The notes beneath the pieces were generated by a model, which made no database searches, had not been told where the DNA came from, and saw nothing but the letters and a program-made list of their open reading frames with translations. A program made the position numbers and the translations under genes. 64,000 nucleotides of DNA from Bradyrhizobium yuanmingense (lineage in GTDB: Bacteria; Pseudomonadota; Alphaproteobacteria; Rhizobiales; Xanthobacteraceae): contig NZ_JARFML010000030.1 of NCBI RefSeq assembly GCF_029167105.1, forward strand, positions 1 to 64,000. The letters run 5' to 3'. Below are positions 15,635-27,162 of the stretch, one piece after another. The stretch's first letter is position 1; every line of letters begins with the position of its first letter.

Positions 15635-16741
15635 TCAGCCTTTCCACGCCTTCATCACCGCCCCGATCTCCGCCGCCTCCGGCTCGCGTGCCGCCGAGGG
15701 CGTGCGCGAGAACCGCGGCGCAGGGGCCGGCTGCTTCACGCCGTGACGCTCGATGAAGACGTTGCGGGCGACCATGTGCGGATGTTGCGTGGCCTCCGAC
15801 ATGGTCAGCACCGGCGCGAAGCAGATGTCGGTGCCTTCCATGATCTTGCACCAGTCCTCGCGCGTCTTGCTCTTGAACACGGACCGGAGCTTCTCCTTCA
15901 GCGCCGGCCAGGCCTTGCGGTCCATCTGCGCGTCGAAATCGGCGTCGGTGAGGCCGGCATGCTCGCGCAGCAGCGCGTAGAATTGCGGCTCGATCGAGCC
16001 GATCGAGACGAAGTGCCCGCAGGCGCATTCGTAGACGCCGTAGAAATGCGCGCCGCCGTCGAGGAAGTTCTGGTCGCGCTGCTCGGTCCAGCGGCCCATC
16101 GTGGTCATGTCGAAGAAGAACGACATCAGCGAGGCCGCGCCGTCGCACATCGCCGCGTCCACCACCTGGCCCTTGCCCGACCTCTGCGCTTCCAGCAGTG
16201 CGGCGAGCACGCCGACGACGAGATAGAGCGCACCGCCGCCGAAATCGCCGACCAGGTTGAGCGGCGGCACCGGCGCTTCCTTCGTGCCGATCGCGGCCAG
16301 CGCGCCGGTGATGGAGATGTAATTGATGTCGTGGCCGGCCGCATTGGCGAGCGGGCCTTCCTGGCCCCAGCCGGTCATGCGGCCATAGACCAGCTTCGGG
16401 TTGCGCGCGAGCACGACGTCCGGCCCGAGGCCGAGCCGCTCCATCACGCCGGGGCGAAAACCCTCGACCAGCGCGTCCGCGCTTGCGAGCAGATCCAATA
16501 CTTGCGCGATCGCCGCCTTGTCCTTGAGGTCGAGCTCGATCACCTTGCGGCCGCGCCCCGCCACCGACTTCATGCTCTTCTTCGCGCCGACGCGGTCGAG
16601 CGTGACGACGTCGGCGCCCATGTCGGCAAGCATCATGCAGGCGAACGGGCCGGGCCCGATGCCGGCGAATTCGACGATGCGGAAGCCCGAGAGCGGGCCG
16701 GAGCTGCGGACGGAGGAGGTGGGGGCTGGTTTGTCGAGCAC
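15635..16741 (-). CDS. CaiB/BaiF family protein, alpha-methylacyl-CoA racemase type
   Basis: A 368-residue class III CoA-transferase-fold protein. It reads GFRIVEFAGIGPGPFACMMLADMGADV at the start and YGRMTGWGQEGP further in. GHDINYISITGALAAIG and GDFGGGALYLVVGVLAALLE carry the His and Asp pairs used for proton transfer in alpha-methylacyl-CoA racemases (MCR/AMACR), rather than the transferase pattern. It should epimerise 2-methyl-branched acyl-CoAs during branched-chain lipid degradation. The open frame extends upstream, but GTG 16741 gives the family N-terminus and follows GAGG. Confidence 0.85.
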   Translation of the reverse strand: MLDKPAPTSSVRSSGPLSGFRIVEFAGIGPGPFACMMLADMGADVVTLDRVGAKKSMKSVAGRGRKVIELDLKDKAAIAQVLDLLASADALVEGFRPGVMERLGLGPDVVLARNPKLVYGRMTGWGQEGPLANAAGHDINYISITGALAAIGTKEAPVPPLNLVGDFGGGALYLVVGVLAALLEAQRSGKGQVVDAAMCDGAASLMSFFFDMTTMGRWTEQRDQNFLDGGAHFYGVYECACGHFVSIGSIEPQFYALLREHAGLTDADFDAQMDRKAWPALKEKLRSVFKSKTREDWCKIMEGTDICFAPVLTMSEATQHPHMVARNVFIERHGVKQPAPAPRFSRTPSAAREPEAAEIGAVMKAWKG

Positions 16742-16880
16742 GTTGTTGTTTCCTCGGGTCGCGGGCGCATGCCGGCGTCGGCAATCGCCTCTGACGTTTC
16801 TTCTGTTGAGCGAGTTAATCGGCTGATTAACTTTTCTCGCCTTCACGCCGGCGAGGCAAGCGGTTTTCATGCCGCACGGC

Positions 16881-16914
16881 CAAAATAAAACGGCGCGCAC
16901 CGAAGTGCGCGCCG
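16881..16914 (-). terminator. Intrinsic terminator of the coxSLM transcript
   Basis: On the minus strand a perfect 10-bp stem (CGGCGCGCAC with GTGCGCGCCG, 16891-16914) with a 4-base loop is followed by TTTTATTTTG. It lies 135 bases beyond the coxM stop and is the only clear U-tract terminator in the area. Confidence 0.8.
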
Positions 16915-16937
16915 CGGAAAATTTGCGTGGAGACGCT

Positions 16938-17039
16938 AGAGCATGATCCGGAAAAGTGCGTAGCGGTTTTCCGAAAAGATCATGCTCAAACAATAACCTA
17001 AAGCGCGATGACGATTCATCCTAATCGCATCGCGCTTTA
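16938..17039. repeat. Rhizobial-type double palindrome (AGAGCATGATC family)
   Basis: Two adjacent palindromes: GAGCATGATCCGGAAAA with its inverse TTTTCCGAAAAGATCATGCTC, then AAAGCGCGATGACGATT with AATCGCATCGCGCTTTA. This two-hairpin arrangement is a widespread intergenic repeat of Rhizobiales. It sits between coxM and its terminator. Confidence 0.8.
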
Positions 17040-17048
17040 GCCGAACTG

Positions 17049-17849
17049 TCAGCGCGCGGCGGCGACCGCGCGTTGTGCCATCACCTTGATCAGGTTGGCG
17101 CGATATTCCGCCGTGCCGTGGATGTCGGCCAGCAATCCGTTCGCCGAGATGCTGACGCTGTCGATCGCGGATGGCGACCAGTTCGCCTTCAGCGCGGCTT
17201 CGATCGCGCCCACCCGCATCACGCCGGTTTGCGAGGCGCCGGTGGCGGCGACCCGAACCTCGCCCGACTTGGTCTGCGCCACGAACACGCCGGTGAGCGC
17301 GAAGCGCGAGGCCGGATGCCGCATCTTCTCGTAGCCTGCCTTCGCCGGCACCGGGAATGACACGGCGGTGATGATCTCGCCGTCTTCCAGCGCCGTCGTG
17401 AACAGGCCCTGGAAGAAATCATCCGCCGCAATCGACCGCTTGTTGGTCTTCACGGTGGCGCCGAGCGCGAGCAGCGCCGCCGGGAAATCCGCAGCCGGAT
17501 CGTTGTTGGCGATCGAGCCGCCGATCGTGCCGCGATAACGCACGGCGGGGTCGCCGAGCACCGAGGTGAGATAGGCGATCGCGGGGATCGCCTTCTTCAC
17601 GTCGGCATTCGTCATGATGTCGTAATAGGTCGTCGCGGCCTTGATGGTCAGCGTGTCGCCCGACAGCTCGACGCCCTGCAGCTCCTTGATCCTGCCGAGG
17701 TCGATGACGTCGGAGGGACCTGCGAGGCGCTGCTTCATGACCGGCAGCAGCGTCTGGCCGCCGGCGAGGAACTTCGACTCGCTGCCCTTGGCGAACAGGC
17801 TGACGGCCTCGTCGACCGAGGAGGCGCGATGATAGGTGGTCTGGTACAT
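17049..17849 (-). CDS. coxM: CO dehydrogenase-family FAD subunit (medium)
   Basis: The 266-residue protein is the FAD-binding subunit of a molybdenum hydroxylase: FLAGGQTLLPVMKQRL (residues 28-43) and YRGTIGGSIANNDPAADFPAALLAL (about 104-128) are the two FAD motifs, followed by a CO dehydrogenase flavoprotein C-terminal domain. Last gene of the coxS-coxL-coxM operon, 13 bases after coxL; GGGAGG precedes the ATG. It carries electrons from the iron-sulfur subunit to an acceptor. Naming follows the family; CO as substrate is doubtful (see coxL). Confidence 0.9.
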   Translation of the reverse strand: MYQTTYHRASSVDEAVSLFAKGSESKFLAGGQTLLPVMKQRLAGPSDVIDLGRIKELQGVELSGDTLTIKAATTYYDIMTNADVKKAIPAIAYLTSVLGDPAVRYRGTIGGSIANNDPAADFPAALLALGATVKTNKRSIAADDFFQGLFTTALEDGEIITAVSFPVPAKAGYEKMRHPASRFALTGVFVAQTKSGEVRVAATGASQTGVMRVGAIEAALKANWSPSAIDSVSISANGLLADIHGTAEYRANLIKVMAQRAVAAAR

Positions 17850-17862
17850 CTTCGGTCCTCCC

Positions 17863-20205
<2,343 letters not shown>

Positions 20206-20289
20206 GACTGGTCCTCCCGACCGGAAATTTCCTTGATCGCGCCGTCCATCGACAGCTGCGACGGTTGTTCTTGTTTCGAGGCGCGCCGC

Positions 20290-20775
<486 letters not shown>

Positions 20776-21462
20776 TTGAAGTCCTCCCAAAGTGATTTTG
20801 ATTGGTTCTAATTAGAGACAGCGCAAACGAAACTTTGCAACTGGGTTTTTGCTGAACGCGGTCATGGAAGGGTCATCGTGATGACGGTCGCCGATCTGCG
20901 ATTCGGCCACGACGTCTCGTGCCGCCGCCGTCACGTGCTGCGACATTGTGGGAGACACACGGAAAGTCGCCGCCGCATCCGCGATGGCGTGCTCGGCTGC
21001 CGCCAAAAGAGGCGCGCGGCCTGATCGCGCGTGCCGTGGTCATCTCGCCGCTTGCCCCTGGACCTAGGCGCGGTCGTGCGTCGTTCCTCCCTCGAATGCC
21101 TTGCTCGTTGCGCGAATAGGAGCATGCGCCCCCGCCTTTGTAATCGCGATCTTGGTAGTAGGACGAGACAGCTTAAGCCATTGATTTTGCTTACGGCAAT
21201 GCAGCGAAGTGCCGCCGTCAAGCCGCGTCGGCCAGGACAACCTATTCCGTCATTCCGGGGCCCGAGCGGAGCGAGTAGCCCGGAATCCATCGGGCCGCAG
21301 TGTCCGCGGGTAGATGGAATCCGGGTTCGCGCCAGAGGCGTGCCCCGGAATACCATCGCGTGAATGGTCCGAAAAAGCAGCACTAGTACTTCCTGGCGAT
21401 TGAACGCAGCCGCGCGTCCTCCTAGTCGAGCGGTACAAGCAACGGCCAAAAGGGTGGAAGCG
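20776..21462. other. Intergenic region between coxS and coxG
   Basis: A gap of 687 bases separates the divergent coxS and coxG genes. It contains the palindromic repeat at 21248-21351. I see no supportable gene in the remainder, which should hold promoters for both directions. Confidence 0.5.
21248..21351. repeat. Large intergenic palindrome, ATTCCGGGG family (diverged unit)
   Basis: CGTCATTCCGGGGC at the left end and GCCCCGGAATA at the right end are inverted arms, with CCCGGAATCCAT and ATGGAATCCGGG inside. Same family as 15538-15634 but with a different centre. Confidence 0.8.
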
Positions 21463-21912
21463 ATGCAGATGAACGACAGTCAGCGGATTCCGGCGTCGAA
21501 GGCCAAGGTGTGGGCTGCGCTCAACGATCCCGAAATTCTCAGGCGCTGCATTCCCGGCTGCCAATCGCTCGAGATGGCGTCGCCGACCGAGATGACGGCG
21601 ACCGTGGTGCTGAAGGTTGGTCCGGTGAAGGCGACGTTCAGCGGCAAGGTGACGCTGACCGATATCGATGCGCCCAACGGTTATCGCATCGTCGGCGAAG
21701 GCGCCGGCGGCGTCGCCGGCTTTGCCAAGGGCGTCGCGAAGGTCAGGCTGGAGGAAGAAGCCCCTGATGTCACCATCCTGCACTACGAGGCCGATGCGCA
21801 GATCGGCGGCAAGCTCGCACAGCTCGGCTCGCGATTGATCGACTCGACGTCGCGAAAACTCGCCGCGAACTTCTTCGAAAGTTTTGCCGGCGTGGTAGCG
21901 CCATCATCGTGA
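21463..21912 (+). CDS. coxG: CoxG-like SRPBCC protein
   Basis: The 149-residue protein has the SRPBCC (START-like) fold of CO dehydrogenase subunit G: QRIPASKAKVWAALNDPEILRRCIPGCQSLE at the N-terminus and a C-terminal helix GSRLIDSTSRKLAANFFESF. CoxG recruits or helps mature the hydroxylase at the membrane in CO oxidisers. ATG 21463 gives the family start (MQMNDSQRIPA) after GGTGGAAG; the frame is open further upstream. It is on the opposite strand from coxSLM, an uncommon split. Confidence 0.85.
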   Translation: MQMNDSQRIPASKAKVWAALNDPEILRRCIPGCQSLEMASPTEMTATVVLKVGPVKATFSGKVTLTDIDAPNGYRIVGEGAGGVAGFAKGVAKVRLEEEAPDVTILHYEADAQIGGKLAQLGSRLIDSTSRKLAANFFESFAGVVAPSS

Positions 21913-22016
21913 TCGATGCGCGACGCCGCCTTCATTCGAGCGCGCATTTCGAGCTGCAAAACAAGGGCAAGACGTAAGTCGGCACAACGGGATGAGCCGC
22001 GAAAGCCGCCAATGAT

Positions 22017-22044
22017 TTGCACTACTACCTTCCGCCTATACTAA
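22017..22044 (+). promoter_or_regulatory. Possible promoter of the PQQ dehydrogenase gene
   Basis: TTGCAC (22017-22022) and TACTAA (22039-22044) are separated by 16 bases, a plausible housekeeping-type promoter about 118 bases before the ATG. It rests on motif similarity only. Confidence 0.25.
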
Positions 22045-22161
22045 GCGCGAAAAGGCGATGCTGTAATTTCGAACGATGGCTCGCAGGCGAACTGCGCATC
22101 ACGAGCGCAAGCCGCTCAGGCGCCCAACGAGGCGTGCACAACAACATCGCGGAGGGAATAC

Positions 22162-23877
22162 ATGACCTTTGGAACGAAGGGCTTCTTGGCCGGCATCTCC
22201 ATGATTGCGATGCTCGCCGCCGTTACACCGGGCGTTCGCGCCAACGACTCGGTGCTCAAGGCGCAATCCGATTCGAATCAATGGGCCGTTGCCGGCCACG
22301 ATTACGGCAACACGCGCTTCAGCCCGCTCAAGCAGATCAACACCGAGAACGCCGGCAAGCTGACGCTCGCTTACTCCTTCTCGCTGGCGTCGCTGCGTTC
22401 GAACGAATCCTCGCCGATCGTCATCGGCAACACGCTGTACGTTTCGAGCTCGTGGGGTCCGAAATACGTCTATGCGCTCGATGCGGCGACGGGGCAGCGC
22501 AAATGGACTTGGGAGCCCGATATTCCCGAGGACGTGCTGCAATACGCCTGCTGCGACGTGAACAGCCGCGGCGTCTCCTATGCCGACGGCAAGATCTTCG
22601 TTGGCCGCCTCGACGGCAAGCTGACGGCGCTCGATGCCACGACCGGCAAGTCGCTGTGGACGGCGAAGGTGGTCGACTACAAGCAGGGCTCGGTCATCAC
22701 CTCGCCGCCGCTCGTCGTGCGCGACAAGGTCATCACCGGTTTCGGCGGCGGCGAATACGGCGTGCGCGGCGCGCTGCTGGCCTTCGACATCAACAGCGGC
22801 AAGCAGGTGTGGCAGACCTACACCGTTCCTTCGCCCGACGAGCCCGGCGGCGATTCCTGGAAGGGCGACTCCGCCCAGCATGGCGGCGGCGCGGCTTGGC
22901 TGGTCGGCTCCTACGATCCGAAGACCGACACGGTCTATTGGGGCACCAGCAATCCCGCCCCGTGGAACACGGCGGTGCGTTCGACCGGCGACGGCAATTT
23001 CGGCAAGCTGACCAACCTCTACACCGCCTCGACGCTCGCGCTTGATCCCAACACCGGCAAGATCAAGTGGCACATCCAGACCACGCCGGCCGACGCCTGG
23101 GACTATGACGGCGTCAACGAAGCCGTGCTCGCGGATCTCAAGATCGGCGGCAGCACCGTTCCGACGCTGATGAAGGCCGACCGCAACGGCTTCTTCTTCG
23201 TCGCCAACCGTGAGACCGGCAAGGTGTTGTCGGCAGAGAAATACGTGTTCTCCAACTGGGCCAAGAAGTGGGACGTCGCCACGATGCGCGCGGTCGAGGA
23301 TCCCGACAAGCGTCCCGGGCCCGGCCATCCCGCCAAGGACATCTGCCCGAACCTGATCGGCGGCAAGAACTGGCAGCCTATGTCGTTCAACCCGCAGACC
23401 GGCCTGGTCTACATCCCGTCCAACAACGTCTGCATGGACTGGTCGGTCAGCGACGTCACCTACAAGCGCGGCGTGTTCTATCTCGGCGCCGAATTCCCGA
23501 CCAAGGAAGGCCCCGGCGGCTTCCTCGGCGAGCTCGTGGCCTGGGATCCGGTCGCCCAGAAGAAGGTCTGGTCGATCAAGGAAGACCTGCCCTTCAACGG
23601 CGGCACGCTGACCACCGGCGGCGGTCTCGTGTTTGCCGGCAACATCCATGGCGACTTCCGCGCCATCGATGCGAAGTCCGGCAAGGTGCTGTGGAGCAAG
23701 AATCTCGGCTCCGGCATCGGCGCAGGCCCGGTGACCTATCAGGTCGACGGCAAGCAATATGTCGCCATCGTCGTCGGCCGCACCGCTGCGCTGCCTGCGT
23801 TCCTGGGCGAGGTAGGAAAGAAGATGACGGCCGCAGCCCCCGAGGGCGGCTCGCTCTTCGTGTTCTCCGTCCAGTGA
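22162..23877 (+). CDS. PQQ-dependent alcohol dehydrogenase, lanthanide type (ExaF/PedH/XoxF-like)
   Basis: A 571-residue periplasmic quinoprotein with a Sec signal peptide ending GVRA-ND. It has beta-propeller tryptophan-docking repeats (ALDAATGQRKWTW, ALDATTGKSLWTA, AFDINSGKQVWQT, AIDAKSGKVLWSK). It also has the adjacent-cysteine ring YACCD and the catalytic segment DAWDYDGVNE. The Asp two residues after the catalytic Asp (DYD) is the signature of lanthanide-dependent enzymes; calcium enzymes lack it. The overall sequence looks closer to alcohol dehydrogenases than to classic XoxF methanol dehydrogenases (judged by eye). GGAGGG precedes the ATG. It is followed by its likely binding-protein/cytochrome partner. 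Confidence 0.88.
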   Translation: MTFGTKGFLAGISMIAMLAAVTPGVRANDSVLKAQSDSNQWAVAGHDYGNTRFSPLKQINTENAGKLTLAYSFSLASLRSNESSPIVIGNTLYVSSSWGPKYVYALDAATGQRKWTWEPDIPEDVLQYACCDVNSRGVSYADGKIFVGRLDGKLTALDATTGKSLWTAKVVDYKQGSVITSPPLVVRDKVITGFGGGEYGVRGALLAFDINSGKQVWQTYTVPSPDEPGGDSWKGDSAQHGGGAAWLVGSYDPKTDTVYWGTSNPAPWNTAVRSTGDGNFGKLTNLYTASTLALDPNTGKIKWHIQTTPADAWDYDGVNEAVLADLKIGGSTVPTLMKADRNGFFFVANRETGKVLSAEKYVFSNWAKKWDVATMRAVEDPDKRPGPGHPAKDICPNLIGGKNWQPMSFNPQTGLVYIPSNNVCMDWSVSDVTYKRGVFYLGAEFPTKEGPGGFLGELVAWDPVAQKKVWSIKEDLPFNGGTLTTGGGLVFAGNIHGDFRAIDAKSGKVLWSKNLGSGIGAGPVTYQVDGKQYVAIVVGRTAALPAFLGEVGKKMTAAAPEGGSLFVFSVQ

Positions 23878-23882
23878 CAACT

Positions 23883-23925
23883 CGCGCGCGTATCCTCGAG
23901 GTGACGGGATACGCGCGCGCTTTCT
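23883..23925 (+). terminator. Hairpin terminator after the PQQ dehydrogenase
   Basis: A perfect 13-bp stem (CGCGCGCGTATCC, 23883-23895, with GGATACGCGCGCG, 23907-23919) and 11-base loop is followed by CTTTCT. It starts 5 bases after the stop and should reduce read-through into the next gene. Confidence 0.7.
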
Positions 23926-24006
23926 CCGGACTTTAGCTGCGGCATCAGCCGATGCTGGGTGCCGCTGCGCCTGGCTCAACAAGCTCCGGCGCAACAACCG
24001 CAGCGC

Positions 24007-24054
24007 CAAGAGAAACGTCAAGAGAAACGTCAAGCGAAACGCCAAGGGAGACGA
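24007..24054. repeat. Four 12-bp tandem repeats in a leader
   Basis: The unit CAAGAGAAACGT occurs four times head to tail with increasing divergence (two perfect, then CAAGCGAAACGC and CAAGGGAGACGA). The last copy supplies the ribosome site of the following gene, so the Shine-Dalgarno region seems to have grown by slippage. Confidence 0.7.
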
Positions 24055-24056
24055 GG

Positions 24057-25253
24057 ATGCGTCCGAATCATTCCGCCACCGGTGCGAGCCGACATCGCGC
24101 CATCGCAGCCCTGCTCGCATGTGCCACTGCTGTGCTGATCGTTCCGGCCTCGCCGCTGCAGGCCGACGAGGCGCAGCCGTTCCGTCTCTGCGCCGATCCG
24201 ACCAACCTGCCATTCTCGAGCGACAGCTCGTCGAAGCCGGGCTTCTACGTCGAGATCGGACAAGCCCTGGCGCAGGCGCTCGGCCGGCCGATCGCCTATG
24301 ACTGGCACAAATCCTATTTCGGCAAGCGCACGGTGCGTGTCACGCTGCTCGGCAAGCAATGCGACGCCATGATCGGGTTGCCCAGGTCCGAGGATTTCAT
24401 GGGTCCGGCCGTGATCTTCTCCGACACCTTCGCCAAGGAGGGCTATGCCCTCGTCGCCGCCAAGGAATCTGCGAAGGGCGCGGCGGTCGGCGGCATTGAC
24501 GGCCTCAAGGGCAAGCGTGTCGCCGTACAGTTCGCCAGCACGCCGCAAAACCTGCTCGCGAGCCGCGACGACATCCAGAAAGTGACGGTGCTGTCGCCCG
24601 AGGAGGGCATGCGGGCGCTCGACCAGGGCCGGGCCGACGTCGCCTTCATCTGGGGACCGGTCGCCGGCTGGCTGAATAAGACCAGCTACGACGGCCGCTA
24701 CCAGATCGAGCTCACCGAGGGCGAGGGCCTATCATGGGATGCCGCCATTGGCTTTGCCAAGACCTCGACCGAGCTGCGCGACCGCGTCAATGCCGTGCTG
24801 CCGCAGCTTCAGGGCAAGATCGGCGAGCTCGCCGTGAAATACGGTTTGCCGGGCGGCGCGCCGGTTCGCTTCGGCGCAGCGCCGACGCCAGCGCCGGTGA
24901 CGACGGGCACGGGAAGCGGAGCCGGCGTCGCCCAGGTCGCCAATGTCGTGGCGACCGAGACCAAGGGCGATGCGGTCGCGCCGGGCCTTGAGGCCGTCGG
25001 TGCGGGCAAGGAGATCTTCAACGGAACCTGCGCGCACTGCCACGGTCCCGATGCGATCCAGAGCGAGCGCAAGATCGATCTGCGGCTGCTGCGTCACCGC
25101 TACGGCGACGAGATGCGCGAGAAATATTTGACCACCGTGCAGGAGGGACGGCCGAACAAGGGCATGCCGGCCTGGAAGGAGGTCTATACCGAGGACCAGT
25201 TCAACAGCATCTATTCCTTCCTGCTGACGGTCCAGGTCGAATCGAACGACTGA
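24057..25253 (+). CDS. Quinoprotein-associated substrate-binding protein fused to cytochrome c
   Basis: A 398-residue exported fusion. After a signal peptide (ALLACATAVLIVPASPLQA), residues about 40-275 form the periplasmic-binding-protein domain seen beside PQQ dehydrogenases (MoxJ/XoxJ type: FRLCADPTNLPFSS, GKQCDAMIGLP, GRADVAFIWGPVAGWL). A Pro/Ala/Thr-rich linker follows. The last about 85 residues hold a class I cytochrome c with CAHCH and the axial Met candidate in NKGMPAW. Usually the two are separate genes, so one chain joins enzyme partner and electron acceptor. The start follows GGGAGACGAGG. Confidence 0.85.
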   Translation: MRPNHSATGASRHRAIAALLACATAVLIVPASPLQADEAQPFRLCADPTNLPFSSDSSSKPGFYVEIGQALAQALGRPIAYDWHKSYFGKRTVRVTLLGKQCDAMIGLPRSEDFMGPAVIFSDTFAKEGYALVAAKESAKGAAVGGIDGLKGKRVAVQFASTPQNLLASRDDIQKVTVLSPEEGMRALDQGRADVAFIWGPVAGWLNKTSYDGRYQIELTEGEGLSWDAAIGFAKTSTELRDRVNAVLPQLQGKIGELAVKYGLPGGAPVRFGAAPTPAPVTTGTGSGAGVAQVANVVATETKGDAVAPGLEAVGAGKEIFNGTCAHCHGPDAIQSERKIDLRLLRHRYGDEMREKYLTTVQEGRPNKGMPAWKEVYTEDQFNSIYSFLLTVQVESND

Positions 25254-25400
25254 ACGGTCTTGACCGAACCCGATCGGGAGGATGTGGTAGCGTTCATCCG
25301 GCGCCATCCCGGTGCCGGATTGATGCCGGATGGTTCCGCCTCTACGGCGGCGGATGCCCATACGGTGCAGCATTCGGCGGTGCAGTCCTGTGAAGGCGCC

Positions 25401-26093
25401 ATGACCAGCTTCCTGATCATCGACGATCATCCGCTGTTTCGCGAGGCCCTCGGTAATGCGGTGCGGCTGGCCTTGCCGGAGGCGCGGATTGTCGAAGCGA
25501 TGTCGATCGAGGACGCCCTTCACATCCTGACGGCCGAGCAGGGCGAGGGCATCGACCTCGCCCTGCTCGACCTCCTGCTGCCGGATGCAACCGGCTTCTC
25601 CGGCTTTCTGCGCTTGCGCGAAGCCCATCCGCGCCTGCCCGTCGCCATCGTGTCGAGCGAGGAGGACCAGCGCGTCGTCCGAGAGGCGCTGGAGCTGGGC
25701 GCCGCCGGTTTTCTGCCGAAGTCGCTGTCGAAGCGCGAGCTGGCGCAGTCGATCGAGGGCGTGCTGAATGGATCGGTGTCGGTGCCGAAGGATTTCGTGG
25801 CAACGTCGCAGCGGCGGCGGGCCGAGGCCAGCAAGGCGCTCGAGGTCAAGCTGCGCGAGCTCACGCCGCAGCAGCTTCGCGTGCTCGATCTGCTGCGGCG
25901 CGGCTATCCGAACCGGCAGATCGGCCAGGAGCTTCAGCTCGCCGAATCCACGGTGAAGGCGCATATCACCGAAATTCTGCGCAAGCTCGGCCTGTTCAGC
26001 CGCAACAAGGCGATCATCGAGATCGGCAAGGTGGACCTGCCGGATCCCAAGGCCCGGCCCTATGCGCGGGCCGACCGCGGGCGGCCGCAATGA
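25401..26093 (+). CDS. LuxR-family response regulator, AgmR/ErbR-like (1)
   Basis: The 230-residue two-component regulator has a receiver domain FLIIDDHPLFREAL (acidic pocket), LALLDLLLPD (phosphoacceptor Asp) and LPKSLSK (Lys), then a NarL/LuxR helix-turn-helix ELTPQQLRVLDLLRRGYPNRQIGQELQLAESTVKAHITEILRKLGL. The frame is open upstream to 25260, but ATG 25401 gives the standard receiver start. AgmR/ErbR proteins of this form activate PQQ alcohol oxidation genes in Pseudomonas; location after the PQQ cluster supports the same role. Confidence 0.88.
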   Translation: MTSFLIIDDHPLFREALGNAVRLALPEARIVEAMSIEDALHILTAEQGEGIDLALLDLLLPDATGFSGFLRLREAHPRLPVAIVSSEEDQRVVREALELGAAGFLPKSLSKRELAQSIEGVLNGSVSVPKDFVATSQRRRAEASKALEVKLRELTPQQLRVLDLLRRGYPNRQIGQELQLAESTVKAHITEILRKLGLFSRNKAIIEIGKVDLPDPKARPYARADRGRPQ

Positions 26094-26208
26094 CGCGCAA
26101 TGTCCTGCTTGATCTGAATCAAGCCGGTCTGGTCCGGCTGCGACATGCTCGTTTCGGCGTCGAACCCGTCGATCATCTGGCCAATCAACCGGGAATGGCT
26201 CACGCGTG

Positions 26209-26910
26209 ATGCGATTTCTGATCGTCGAAGACCATCCGTTGTTTCGCGAGGCCCTCGAGGGCGCGCTCCAGATGGTGGCGCCGGCGGCCGAGATCCTTCA
26301 GGCGACGTCGATCGACGGTGCGCTCGAGCAGGCCGCGGCGGCTGCCGAGCTCGACCTCATCCTGCTCGATCTGTCGATGCCGGGCACCACGGGCCTTTCG
26401 GGCATCATCCGCATCCGCAAGGCCTTTCCCAGGATTCCTGTCGTCATCGTGTCGGGGCATCAGGATGCGCAGATCGTGGCCGGCGCCTTGTCGCTCGGCG
26501 TCTCCGGCTACATCCTCAAATCGTCCTCGAAGCAGGAGCTGGCGCAGTCGATCGGCGAGGTGCTGCGCGGCGCAGTCTGTGTCCCTGCCGTCTATCGCGG
26601 GCTGGTCCGCCCGCAACGCGCCGCCGGCCCGGCGCAGGACCTCCTCAAGCGCCTGCACGAGCTGACGCCGCAGCAATTGCGCGTGCTCGAAATGCTCAAG
26701 CGCGGCCTGCAGAACAAGCAGATCGCCTTCGAGCTGAACATCTCCGAGACCACGGTGAAGGTCCACGTCTCCGACATCCTGCGCAAGCTCAACGTGCTCA
26801 GCCGCACCAAGGCTATCGTCGAAATGTCCCGGATCGATTTCGCGACCCTGGCCGGCGAGGGGGCAAGTGCAAAGCAGGAGCGCTCGCGGACTGATCCGCG
26901 ATCGGGATAG
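26209..26910 (+). CDS. LuxR-family response regulator, AgmR/ErbR-like (2)
   Basis: A 233-residue paralogue of the preceding regulator, with FLIVEDHPLFREALEGAL, LILLDLSMPG (phosphoacceptor Asp), ILKSSSK and the DNA-binding ELTPQQLRVLEMLKRGLQNKQIAFELNISETTVKVHVSDILRKLNVLSRTKAI. Its C-terminus ends in a short polar tail. A GTG directly before the ATG could also start it. Having two of these regulators in a row suggests one is activated by each of two kinases, or heterodimer control; this is inference. Confidence 0.88.
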   Translation: MRFLIVEDHPLFREALEGALQMVAPAAEILQATSIDGALEQAAAAAELDLILLDLSMPGTTGLSGIIRIRKAFPRIPVVIVSGHQDAQIVAGALSLGVSGYILKSSSKQELAQSIGEVLRGAVCVPAVYRGLVRPQRAAGPAQDLLKRLHELTPQQLRVLEMLKRGLQNKQIAFELNISETTVKVHVSDILRKLNVLSRTKAIVEMSRIDFATLAGEGASAKQERSRTDPRSG

Positions 26911-26970
26911 CTAGGCTGTCTGTTTACCCATAAATCGGGGTTGTGTGACAGTCATGCAAATGCATTCTGG

Positions 26971-27162
26971 TCACTCGCGGATCGCCTTGATGGAGGGTTG
27001 AATCGTAAGACGGTAGGCGACAAGTGCACTACCATCAAACTTCTCTAAAACCTCGCCGCAAGCAAGGCAACGATATTCCCCTTGCGTGCCAGGCACTGTC
27101 GCTAACTCAAGACGCCGAAAACCGGCTCCGCAGCCAGAGCACGTCACATCGCCCTTTTTCAT
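26971..27162 (-). CDS. Small zinc-ribbon protein (paralogue A)
   Basis: A 63-residue protein, MKKGDVTCSGCGAGFRRLELATV then GEYRCLACGEVLEKFDGSALVAYRLT. Two CxxC pairs 25 residues apart form a zinc ribbon. It is paralogous to the product of 29369-29653 (shared DVTC..C.AGFRR.EL, YRC..C and VAYR). The two genes flank the CYTH-CHAD gene on the same strand. Function is unknown. Confidence 0.7.
   Translation of the reverse strand: MKKGDVTCSGCGAGFRRLELATVPGTQGEYRCLACGEVLEKFDGSALVAYRLTIQPSIKAIRE

Noticed and set aside
22162..23877. Naming the PQQ dehydrogenase xoxF
   Set aside because: The DYD lanthanide signature is shared with ExaF/PedH ethanol-type enzymes, and the rest of the sequence looks closer to those; the symbol was left empty.
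22099..24213. A 704-codon minus-strand frame opposite the PQQ dehydrogenase
   Set aside because: It is a mirror of a strongly supported gene and has no recognisable domain.
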